The translations under genes were made by a program, and so were the position numbers. Shown one piece after another: positions 27,901 through 39,900 of a stretch of 64,000 bases of DNA; the first letter of the stretch is position 1; every line of letters begins with the position of its first letter. This DNA is from Anarhynchus alexandrinus (lineage: Eukaryota > Chordata > Aves > Charadriiformes > Charadriidae). The DNA lies in contig VUYV01000070.1 in assembly GCA_008711295.1 (NCBI GenBank), forward strand, positions 595,360 to 659,359, written 5' to 3'. The notes under the pieces were generated by a model. It saw only the letters and a list, made by a program, of their open reading frames with translations. It did not search any database and was not told the origin of the DNA.

Positions 27901-30900
27901 TTTAATAATAAAACAATGAAACCTATAACCTTTTATAACACCTATAAAAGCTAACTGGTCTTGAATAGGTTCCTGGTTTGTTTAATAGGCTGTGAAATCG
28001 CACAGTATCAGTTGCTGAAGATGTATTAATTTGTCAGGTATTCTGTCTTTATATTTCCATTTTCAAAGTAATAATATGTATTTTTAAATGATTTGAACTA
28101 AAATTTTGAACTTCAACTCATATTCTGTGTTCTGGAATGGAATTAAAATAAACGAGTTAAAAAAGTTATTTTCATATGGTGGTAAAATATCGTGTCTTGT
28201 ATTACCTACTTAGAAGAGGAGCCTTAACTTCTAAGCAAAACTAATTCTAGGCATATTTCACAGCATGAGTATTGATGAGGCAAATACTCTGTTTTGGTAA
28301 TTTTTTACTTAGGCTCTGGAGTGTTTTGCTTTTCTAAATTTGGATCTAAAACTTCAGTAAGATTGATTCGCATAGTCCATGTTAAGTTCATCCAAATAAT
28401 AATTTTTTTCTTTAGATCAGAGTGAACATTGGGTAGAGGATGGATATTGTTGAATTTGGCTACTTTACAGAAAACATTTGTAAGATGATAGGCAATCATG
28501 CTTTATAGCAAAACCATTATATATGTAGCTATAAAAGAAAACTGAAGAGATATATTGTTGTCATTTACGCAAGTAATTTACTGTGTGCACAGATTCCATT
28601 AAATGGATCATAAGAAAGTGCATTAATATTTACTTAATGATTGCGTTAAATGAGAATTTGCAGTTTATTTCTAATGTTATTTTAAACCTCTATTTGTCCT
28701 TTTTAGTCCTTTGACTCCAAAGCAGAATAAATGACATTTCCTTGCATAGGGCTGATAGGAATACAGAAGTAAATAATAACATAAAATCAAAGAATGTCTT
28801 GAGCAAGTATTTAATAAATGGGAAGAAATATTTAGCTATGACACTTATTTCCTTCAAACTTGAAAAACTAAACCAAAAAAAGCTTCTGCAAACATGGCTT
28901 GTTTATGTATTTTCCTCTAATTGTTATTATATCTTTTAATTTCCTGATTAGATAAATAATTTAGCAGGAAAGAAAGTTTTCTGCCATCCTGATTTAAATG
29001 TCATTTAACTTATTCTTTCTAAAAAATAAGTAGTAAGGAACAGGTGCATATTATGTCATACAACCAAAGGAAATGATGCTCTGAGCAGCAAAATGTCCAA
29101 AACTCCCCCCACATGTAGTGGGTGGATAAATTGCTGTGATCACTGTTGACAGAAATGTGCTGAGGTCCTTGCCTCCCATGTTTTATAGTGCTCCCTTTTC
29201 TTTTCCTCTCCCACTGGGAAGCCGAGGAAACTCATGCAATTTCTGATGTTATTCACGTTGCTTGTGGGTGGAACTTCAGGAAGAGAGGATGTCAGGGATC
29301 TTAGCCTCTAATAAAAACATGATGCAACTGAGACACAATCACTAAAAGGTACCCAGTTATGAATCAGTTCCAGTTATTTTGATAGTCCATGAGATATAAG
29401 TGTTTCACAGAGCAAAAATATACATTCCCTTTTGCTGTTGGGAAACGTGCCTAAACTATGCAGCTCTTTAGTAGGCACTGCTGGCAAATGTCAAAAGCAT
29501 GTATTCTGCTGGCAGACCTTAGAGAATAAGAGCTGTCAATTTCTTTCAATATCATTTAAATTTGGGGAGAGCAGGAAGCTAGAAAACATTGGAGTTCTTG
29601 ATACTTGCTTATTTCTTTGGCTTCTTTGCTGCATTTGTCTGACCTAATAATATATTGGCATTTTACTTCAGATAGTTGTGAATGGTTTTGAAAACCAGGG
29701 TGGTCCAAAACCATTAATCACTCCTGTTCTTTTCTGTGCTTGTGGCTTTCTACCATTTTGTGATGGTCCCTGCCAGCTGAAGCATCTGTTATTCAGGAAT
29801 TAAGAACTGATATCATTGCTGCTACTGGAAAAAAAACATGGCTACTTTCCCAGCTATAGGTCTTGTATATCATGTGAAACCATGTGTTTGTCACTATTCA
29901 TTATTGTATTATTTTGATTGCTCTGGAAACCTGAGCTCTTGCTACAAAGGATAAGGGCTCCTCAGTGTGGGAAACTGCTCATTTGTGAATAGAAATGGCT
30001 GAGCTTGCATGGGTCATCTTTTCCTCTGCCTCCCAGTTCTGTCATCTCTGGATGTGTTTGAGGATTTTTAGGGGGAGGGAGGAGGGCAGGTCTTCATTTA
30101 TTTATTTTTACAGTACAACTTCTTGTTCCCTGTGTCTAGGTTATTCCTTGTTCTTAAAGATCTGTAAAATGCCTCACTCTTTTGTTGTTTCCTTTTGACA
30201 CTAATAAATTCTGCAATGTTTGTTTTGTTTCCTAAACTAGCGGTGTGAGCTTCCCTTAAATGTTTTCTTAATTTACCCAACCAACGTTGCTACAAAAATT
30301 TTTCAGTTAGATCCTAATGGCTTTGGATTCTTCCTGTTTAGAAATTGTTAGTGATATTCTGCATCTGTTAATGAATACTGTTGAAGAAAGTTTATTTAAT
30401 GATGCCTGTACTTCTAGAGCATTTTGGGTACACTGATACCAAACAAATCACTTGTTTCTACTTAGAAAATGTCTGAAATGCTATAGAGCAAAATAAAAAG
30501 GATAAATATATTTAGATTCAGGTGCTTTCATCTTTCCACAAACATTAAAACAAATAAGTGAAAAGAAATCAGAGTTAATTTAACAGAAGTGAATGAACTG
30601 CTTTTATATAGAGTGTTGGATGGTATTTTTTTTGTCATCAGAGAGCTTTAGTTTTTAGTGATCAGCAGGTTTCAAATGTTGGTAAACATGATATATTTAA
30701 TGGCCATTCTCCCATTCAGTGTTCTTCGGAATTATGTATTAGAGAATAAACACTGAAATAGCAGTGGCAATGGTGGTTCATGTAGATAACAAATATTTTT
30801 GCTTGCTTTATTAAGCATTATAAAACTGAATACACTGAATAATTTAACACATTTAGTAACTTCACATTTGCTAGCAATACAGGTACCTTTCATGTTAATA

Positions 30901-33900
30901 GAATAACCCAGACTTTTTATATTATTTATTTAAGCTCTGCTGCAGATACAGAATAAATATGTTGCATGAGATTTCTAGCTTTGTAACTTCACTTCATGAA
31001 TGGTGTTATAAATAAAGGTCAGTGGTACAAGATGATTTTAAGCACCTGCAGAATGCATGTGTCTTTGTAATCTATTTGCCATATTTGTATTGAAATATGC
31101 ATGTTTTTCTGTCTGGTGCCCTGTATCTCAATGCCTGAAATGTGTATGATAAATATTTAGCTCCTACCACTTTTGTTTTTTTCTGCCATTCTTCCTTATG
31201 AATGGAGCTCATCTTTTGAAACTCAAATGAGGTTTTTTTTAGCTAGTGACACATTCTTCTTGAAGTTTCCTTTAAAATCCCACTTTTGGGAAAATACCAT
31301 GTTAAAATACTTAATGATGATGAGTGGACAGGTGGCCAATAAGTGAGTCTATTTATTATCACAGAATGGCTGAGGTTGGGAAGAGCCTCCAGAGATCATC
31401 TAGGCCCCTCTTCAAATCCACTCCTCTGTGGATTTGAACCAGTAGGTTTTTGAATATCTCCAAAGATGGAGACTCCACAACCCTCTCTGGGCAGACTCTT
31501 CCAGTGTTCCGCCACTCTCATGGTAAATTACTTTTTTTCTTATGACTAGATAGAATTTCCCGTATTTCAGTTTGTACCCATTGCTTTTTGTTCTCTCACT
31601 GAGCATCACTGAAAAGAATTTGGCTCCGTCTTCTCTACTCCCTCCCATCAGATATTTATACACATAGATAAGATCCCCCTGAGCCTTCTTTTCCCCAGGC
31701 TGAACACTCACAACTCTTAGTCTCTTCCCATATAACAGGTTCTTCAGTCCCTTCTTTAACCTTGTGGCTCTTTGCTGGTTGAAGTCTGCTCTTCTGAATT
31801 CCAGGGTTGTGATATGGCTTTTTGCCTTGTTTTCCTCCTTTCGGAATCCTGAACTCCACCATCTCATGGTCACTGCAGCCATGGTAGATCAGGAGCTAAA
31901 TCCTTGGTGTCCTAAATCCAAAATCCTAGCTAAATCCTAGGTCACAGGGGCTAAATCCTTGCTGTCAATGTCAGCTGCAGAAACAGTTGTTGACTTGCAG
32001 GATCCATCCACTCATTCTCAAGATCTTTTCCTTCACCAGCATGATTGAAGAGAAGACCACCTATGCCACATTCCCTTGATCATTGCCCCAAAACTGTGCC
32101 TGATCTGTTCCAGGTTTCCTTATCAACTTCACTGGTGCCTACGTGGAAGAGTAGTGGACCCAAGGGTCAGACAAGCTGCATCAGTCTTTCAACACCATCC
32201 TAGATCAAAGCCCCAGCAGCAAACCTCCCTAGATGAAGGGTCAGGTTGGCAAATCAGGTTCACTGTCCCATGCAGCAGGGATTTGCTCACGACTATCACT
32301 TCCAGTTTCCTGGTGTTGTTTCAGAGCTCGTGCTCAGCCAGCAGAGGTGCTGCTTTGTCCAATTTTTCATCTTATGAACACTCTGAAGCTTCTGAATTTC
32401 TTAGTTAAGAATATATTTGCATTGCATTTGATATTGACTGGGTGTATTGATTTCTCTTACTATAATACCACAGCAGGCAAGGAGGCATGACCTTGTTGGA
32501 TCGTTAGTAGCATGGAGCAGGGAGGAGCTTCTCATGCAGCAGCACTGTGGTGTCTGAGGCATTTATTTCTACACAGGTGTTCTGTAACAATGGCTTTTCT
32601 TTGTCTTCTAGATTCTGCAGTAGTACCTTTGCTTTGAGTAGCATCACTCATTGACCTTGAGTAACTAGTTAAGATGTACTGCCATTGTCCTCAAGCATGC
32701 TTTTCTGTGTTTCATTACTGTGCAGATCAGAGCATGAATGAAGATTTGGCGTATGCCCTAATCTCAAATCAGCATTGAGGATGGAGATGGCTGAGGTGCT
32801 CACCTCAAACTGAGAAATCAGAAAGTTGACTGAATCTGATAATACAGACATCTGAGTTACTTTCATATAACTTGAGAGCTATGTCTTTCATTAACCTTCA
32901 TACAGCTTTCTTCCACCCCTGCCCCCAATTCTACTGTCTGAAGTTAATCTAACGTATGCCTGCAGAGTATTGAGACTTGTCATTTATCACAGTAAAGTCA
33001 CAAGTTGGAAGCTGGCAACCTTTTCTGTGTTGTAGTTATTGATCGTGTGTGTCTTTAAATGGCTTGGTAAAGGTAGAAAAAGATGTACATTTTGTACATA
33101 CAGATAAAGTTGATATACCTGTCGTAGCCATCTGTCCTGCTGCTGTCCTGCTGCTTAGATTTTTGCTGAATAAAAGCAGAAAACATGAAGTTAGCTAAAA
33201 GAAATACTATGCTACAAGGTGAAACTGGCCAAGGCCCTTGCCCCGCTCCCAGCCAAGTTCCAATAGGGTTGAGATGTCCTAAGAACAAACTAAAACATTG
33301 CAGAGCTGGATTATTGATTTAAACAACTGTTAGCTATGAAATTAAAATCCAAATGTGAATATTTACAAATAAGAAAGGTGGTTATGGATTTTGTTGGAGC
33401 CTTTCTCTATTTAATAAAATTCTCCTGAAAGCAGTATCTAAGAATGTTGTGTTTGGAGAGGGTATGAAAGTGGAAAGAAAAGCTACTTTCTGGTACTTTT
33501 AAAATATTCGTTTTCCTTGATTATGTTATTCTATAACAAAGCAGTAGAAGCTAATTATGTTATATTATAAATTAATCAGAAAGGTCTTGTGATATCTTTT
33601 AATATTTACTCTAAATTTACATTAAATAGGAATTTATTCTTCAATATATAATTTAAAGAAAAGAGTAAATATTTTCTTTTATTCTATGCAAGGTATATTT
33701 TCAATATGCATAATTCTTAATATACTAAAGCAAGATGGATATCAGTATGCTGTTTGAAATATTAAACTGTGTTTTTCTTTGTATTTTTGACAGCTTAGTC
33801 AAAATAGTTAATTAATATTAATGTTAGTTGATAAGTTAATGTGGAGTAAGAAACCAGCTATGTAATAACATAGGACTCAGGTCAGTTGCATTACTTGTTA

Positions 33901-36900
33901 GTTGCAATGAGCTAAGAACTTACATACAGACGGCTAACAGGGGTCAATGGATGGCAATAATTTGCTTGTTGACTGCACCCTGAGAGATTGAGGTGAAGTA
34001 TGAAAAAAGGGTTAAAAGGTGGATTGCTACACATTAATATGGCTGCTACAGACAGTGCAGACACTCTAGTGAACACTGGAACATGTACATCAATTTCTAT
34101 TATATTCTAGCAATTGCAGTCAATATCTCATTGTTTTTAAATTGAATCTATTTATTTTGAGATTCCTGTAAAGTCTTGTAGAATAAACATTAAATCAAAA
34201 TAGAAGTTGTTTTTCAAGAAAACTTCCCCTGTCAAAAGTTATAGGATATATTTAACAAGTTAGCAGTCTCCTTTAGGATGCTCATAAATGTCAGCTGTAA
34301 TTTTAATTGTTTTTTCTTTTCAGAGAGATGGAGTTCATTTATTTCATGAAATCTCTGCTAAGTCTTGGACTTTCAGATTAACGATACGTCCATGGTCATA
34401 GTAAAACTATGCAGTGGAAATACTATACTAAACTTCAGCCTTTTGTCATGTTCAGTCCCATCTGAACTATTCTATTGAACCAGAACAGAAGGGAAAAGTT
34501 ATCTCGACACCTTCATTCTGTCTTTTATTCTTGTGCTGAAATATCTTGATTACCATGGCTAAATAGAAAACTATAACTTTTGTATTTTGTTTTGAACAGG
34601 TTCGCAATTCAAGTTGCTGCAACAGCAGAGAATTGCCTTCTTACTTTATACCCGTATTTGGCATTTCACCGCTCTGATCAACAAATTATCTTGAGAAGTG
34701 GTAAGCAGTCAACACTCTACCTCTTACAATTGTATTATGTCTAGTAGTATTATCAATTTTCAGTGTGATAACAGGGATGTTATCATGAAGATAGCATTTC
34801 TGTTCATTAATTACAAGGGGATACTGCAATGACATTTTAAAACAGTTTAATAGCTTCTGTTTTCTTGTTGAAAATGTTATAAATGATTAGGTAATATTTA
34901 TTGAAAAATATTGGACAAGCCTAAATCTTACAGTATGTTTTGTGAAGTTTTTAAAGTATGAGTAGAGAAAAGCAGACCAAACAATAGAGAATAAATGAAC
35001 ATAATTTAAATTATATTGATAGAGGGATCATCAACAATTCCTAGGACAACAGTTGGATATGTTTTGAAGAAAGCAAAAGGCAAGAAAGCCACGTGATGTT
35101 ATGATAAAATGCAATCATTATTTGCCTCTTGGAAGTAGGTTCTATTTTTTTATAATTACTGTCCTTGAAGGCTGGAGAGCATAGCGATATTGTAAGGGCT
35201 AATAAAAGCCTGCAGTCAGAGACTAGAATTATTTTTATGTGCAATGTGTCTCTGCCTGCCTCTCTGTTTTTACATCTCTGTCTGTGTCGCCATCACCCTG
35301 CCCTCCCCGGCCCTGTCTCTGCCTGTCTCCTCCCCGCTTCTCCCTTTCTGTCTGCCTCAGTGGTCTGTAATTTCTTTATGTGTAGCTATATAGGGTAGAG
35401 GTTAGAATCATTGTATAATTCAGGTTGGAAGGAATCTCTGGGGGTCATCTAGTCCAAGCTCCTGCTCAAAGCAAGTTCGAGTATGGGGTAAACTATTGTA
35501 TTTTTTATAGTTGTTGGGATCTGATATATTTTGATGAAATAGACAAGTTTTTCAGGTAAGCAAGTCATTAGGTCTGAAATAGATTTAGCTTTGAAGACTG
35601 TGAATTCTAAGACTGCATTAACTAAATAAGTATGTTACTCAGACTATCTAAGAGAAAAGAGAGATTGTACTTGTGAAGTTGAAAAAGGGATTAGCAAGAA
35701 GACAGATAATGATTTTTTTTTCCCCCTATAGAAGATAAGCATAGGTACCATATAATTAATGGTTCATAGCACAATTAAATGAAGATAGGAAAGGGGGAAA
35801 AGTATTATTTTTTGTAAATGTGTGATGATTTTTGTATTTTTTTGTGACCAATAGATCATTTTTGCAAGCTTGTCTTTTGAAAATGCTTTGTAGTTTTCCC
35901 TTGAGGATTAAGCCAAAAATGGAGTGATGATTTTATAAGAACTGGTTTCCCATTAATAATGGGATATGTCTGTTCTGTATTGTTTGCTTATTGGTTTGTT
36001 TGCACTATCAGTTTGTATCAGTTTTGAAGCAAGTCATTACCACTAAATTTCTTGAGTCTATTTTATGTGGTTTTGTATAGACTATTTTGGTGTGGAATGA
36101 TGTTTAATTTGACCAAACCATATCTATACAATACAGTGGCTTTGAAAGCTATTCAGGAAGGCTTTGCTTCCACATATCTGACAACATGCTCTTGTGTTAT
36201 TTGCTCCAAACTGTACAAATAATAGTGCCAGCAATCAAAAATTAAAGATAATCATACAGACTTCTTCCTTCTCTTATTGGTGTGTTTACTTCTCTAGAAA
36301 ATACACTGGGTTCCTATTCTACTCTCGTTCTGGAGACTGATGTCAGAGACAGCTAGCAGAGGGTCCTCTAATCCTATCATAGGCCAACATGAGAATGTCA
36401 GAATAAATGTTCTGACAGAACTAATGGACTGATAGAGCATACTTTTGAGTTTGGTTTGTAAAAATATGTGTTGTTGAGTCTGGAAGAGCATGATAATGGT
36501 ATGCTGAGACTCATTACAGAGCTGGGATCAAAAATTCCTTAAGAATATTTTGTTCATTACTTAGAATTCTTGAATTAGTGCTGTTCTGATAGGTGCTTTT
36601 CAGCATGCGTGAAGACCCATCCTGTGAAAAAAACCCCATAGAGTTAATGGGAAAAATATACAGGTAAATTTTTTTTGTCCCCAGTCTAATGACCAAAGAG
36701 AGATTTTCATTGTGAGTCAAATGAGAACTGTTACTTGATTAATTGAAGCATGAAATAGAAAAACATAGAAGCAGATATCAGTTTATAAACTTTTAAAGCG
36801 CAGACAATAAAATATGTTTTCTCAACTGCAACTTGTAATCTTGTTTTATAGACAGTAAGGAATGCAGTAGTGGAGAAGTTGTTCTGCATCCATGTTGTAC

Positions 36901-39900
36901 TCCACAGTCACTTTCCCATAGTAGCTCCTCAAGTTCCTTTGGTGCAACCACTGACTCAACCTATGAAGATTCTCAATCAGGTATAGTGCTGCTGTTCACT
37001 TCAAACATTTTGAGCTCTTACAACTGCTTTTCAACTTACTGCTTTAAAGAGCTATGTTTCACTTTTGTAAGCTTTGCCTGAAATGCTTCTGCACATACGA
37101 TCAGTGAATACTGGGGAGGCTGTCGTCTCCTGTAACACCATGGGAAACCTGGCCAAGAGTATAGAAACAGAAAACACTCTCCTTCATTTTACCAGACTAA
37201 GTGGAAGGGAAATCAGTCAAACTAGTAAAAAAAAAAAACCCAAAACCCAAACAAACAAACAAAAAACACCAAAAAAACCTCACAACCCACCAAAAAATGT
37301 CAAGGTCCCTTTTTGAAATAACATGTCCATGGAGGAGCCAGGAGAAAAATAACTACTGAACAAACCTAAGGGATTAGTTCCTAAGAAGAGTATTGCTTCT
37401 ATAGTCATGAACAAACTAACCATACACACTCTGTAAACATGCTGTATTCTGCAAAGGTCTAGTTGTATGCTCAGGTTAGACTTTGACATTTTTATTGCAT
37501 TTATCAAGTACTGTATAAAAACAACCATTGTCAGTGGGGCTGTGGTGGGTTTACCCTGGCTGGATGCCAGGTGCCCCCCAAAACTTCTCTATCACTCCCC
37601 TCCTAAGCTGGACAGGGGAGACAAAATATAACGAAAGGCTCATGGATTGAGATAAAGACAGGGAGAGATTACTCAGCAGTTACTGTCACAGGCAAAACAG
37701 ACTTGACTTGGGGAAAATTAATTGAATTTATTACCAATCAAATCAGAGGAGGATAATGAGAAATAAAAAATAAGCCTTAAACACCTCCCCCCACCCCTCC
37801 CTACTTCTGGGCTCAACTTTAATTCCCTGTTCCAGTGAGGGCTCCCACCATGGGAGATGTTCCTCCACAAACTTCTCCAGTGTGAGTCCTTTCTGTGGGC
37901 TACAGTTCTTCACAAACTTCTCCAGCGTGGGTTCCCCACGGGGTCACAAGTCCTGCCAGCAGCCTGCTCCAGCATGGGCTCCTCTTTCCATGGGTCCACA
38001 GGTCCTGTCAGGAGCCTGCTCCAGCATAGGCTCTCCATGGGGTCACAGCCTCCTTTGGGCATCCAGCTGCTCCAGTGTGGAGTCTCCATGGGCTGCAGGT
38101 GGATTTCTGCTCCACCATTAACCTCCAATGGGCTGCAGGGGGACAGCCTGCCTCACCATGGTCTTCAACATGGGCTGCAGGGGAATCTCTGCTCCAGCAC
38201 CTGGAGTGCCTCCTCCCCCTCCTTCTTCATTGACCTTGGTGTCTGCAGAGTTGTTGCTCTCACATAGTCTCACTTTTCTCTCCAGCTGCTGTTGCGCAGC
38301 AGTTTTTTCTCCTTCTTAAATATGTTATCAGGTGCTACCACTGTCACTGACTGGATCGGCCTGGGCCAGCGGCAAGTCCGTCTTGGAGCCGGTGGGCATT
38401 GCCTCTGTTGGACATAGAGAAGCTTTTAGCAGCTTCTCACAGAAGCCACCTGTGCAGCCTCCCCCTCTACCAAACCCTTGCCATGCAAACCTGATAACAG
38501 GGCTCAGTTAAGGTGCTGTTGCATATGAACTAAGAGTAGTAGAACTTCTGTAAGGTTGTCACGTGACTAGTATCTGAGGCTGTTGACATCTCTCTTCTTT
38601 CAGCTGCTAGTTTTCTAACTAGGAAGTTAGAACAGCAGAAGTTAATGCTGCTGTTTCATCACTGCTAGGATTCCACTCTTGCAGATCTGCTGATGTTTGT
38701 GTGATCGTTCTCTAGGTATTGCCAAGACAAATAGGGGTAGTTAAACAGATTAAATAGTAGCTCTTTACCAACATGATTCATTTTTAATGGAATGATGTAA
38801 GAAGAGTTCAAAAGAGTAACTTAGTTTCAGATCTGACAAGGCAATAAACTCTGGTGAAGGTAGCAGTGACAAGATGAGAAAAGTAATCTTGTCAGCTGGC
38901 AGGATTGCACAAACTCAGATCTGACTGCATGATGATCTTAAAAAGGACGAGTCTCTTCCTCCGTATTGTATTGTTTTTTCTTTTTAAACCCTAACAAGTT
39001 TTTTTATTCACTGTCCAAGGTAATAGTTTTATTTTTGCATCATTTAAAGAAACATTAAAACTGCAACAGTGGTATTGAAATACACCTTCAAGGATGGAAT
39101 CCTCTAAGTTATTTGTGTTATGAAGAAAATTATTCTGTGGTTATCTTTTATGCAATAATATTGTTGTTGATTTTGGTAACAACTACTACTTGTTAAAATA
39201 TGTAATCTAAGTTTTGACCAGGTCAGAATTTAGGAGAGAGAAGGCCTAACAGAGCGGAGAAAAGTCCAAAGGCTTATAGATCGGGATGTAGGCTTAGTTA
39301 TACATATACAATACCTGATTAACTGAATTGTGTTCAAGCAGTTTTTGAGCCATGCTATGTGATTGGAGTGGGGAACTAGGCATTGACTAGCTGGTAAAAC
39401 TAAACCTACTGGCACTGTATGTAAGACTTTTTCTTTAAGAACACTGTCTGTGGTTTTGTAAGCTGTGCCTGAATTTATTTTTTCTGATTGGGGAATATTT
39501 TTTTCTTTAAGTGAAATTAGATTCCGAGAAAATAACTTGTTCTATTCCCAAGATGTGTACGTGTCACTTAAATTGTTTACTCCTGAAATAAGTTGATCAT
39601 TCATTGTCTGACAGCTTTTTGTTTTCTGAAAACATTTATGTGTTAAAAAAACCATTGGCTTTGTACTAGACAAAAGTAGTGAAATAAGGAATTTTTCTGG
39701 GAAATAAGGAATCTTTCTGGTTTGTTTTTTTTTTTTTGTGTATCATTCAGAGTCGGATTCTACTTTTGAAAGTGAGAGTGATGAAAAGATGAGTGATGAG
39801 AGTGAAGCTGACAGTCAAAGTGATGGGAAAGAAAATAAATTTGAATTGACATTTTTTCCTGATGAAGATAAAGAGGAGTATATCTTCTTTCATAAAACCC

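Larger units (their letters stand above)
24037..34599 (+). other. Intron between exons 5 and 6
   Basis: 10,563 bp with GT-AG ends. It contains a T/G-rich tract (25388-25510), a (CA)n/(TG)n inverted repeat (25817-25847), an A run (about 27159-27173) and a composite CR1-related block (31358-32400). The rest is AT-rich with no gene that I can recognise. Confidence 0.75.
34701..36851 (+). other. Intron between exons 6 and 7
   Basis: 2,151 bp with GT-AG ends. It contains a short CR1 3' end (35404-35480) and a C/T-rich stretch of repeated 'tctgcctg/tctgtc' words (about 35249-35360). Nothing else is recognised. Confidence 0.75.
36981..39750 (+). other. Intron between exons 7 and 8
   Basis: 2,770 bp with GT-AG ends. 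About a third of it is the solo LTR at 37541-38499. An A/C-rich tract lies at about 37208-37300. A doubled 'gaaataaggaat(t/c)tttctgg' motif lies just before exon 8 (about 39683-39720). Confidence 0.75.

Noticed and set aside
37857..38267. Plus-strand frame of 136 residues and smaller frames on both strands
   Set aside because: All lie in the repetitive interior of the LTR and follow its repeat units.
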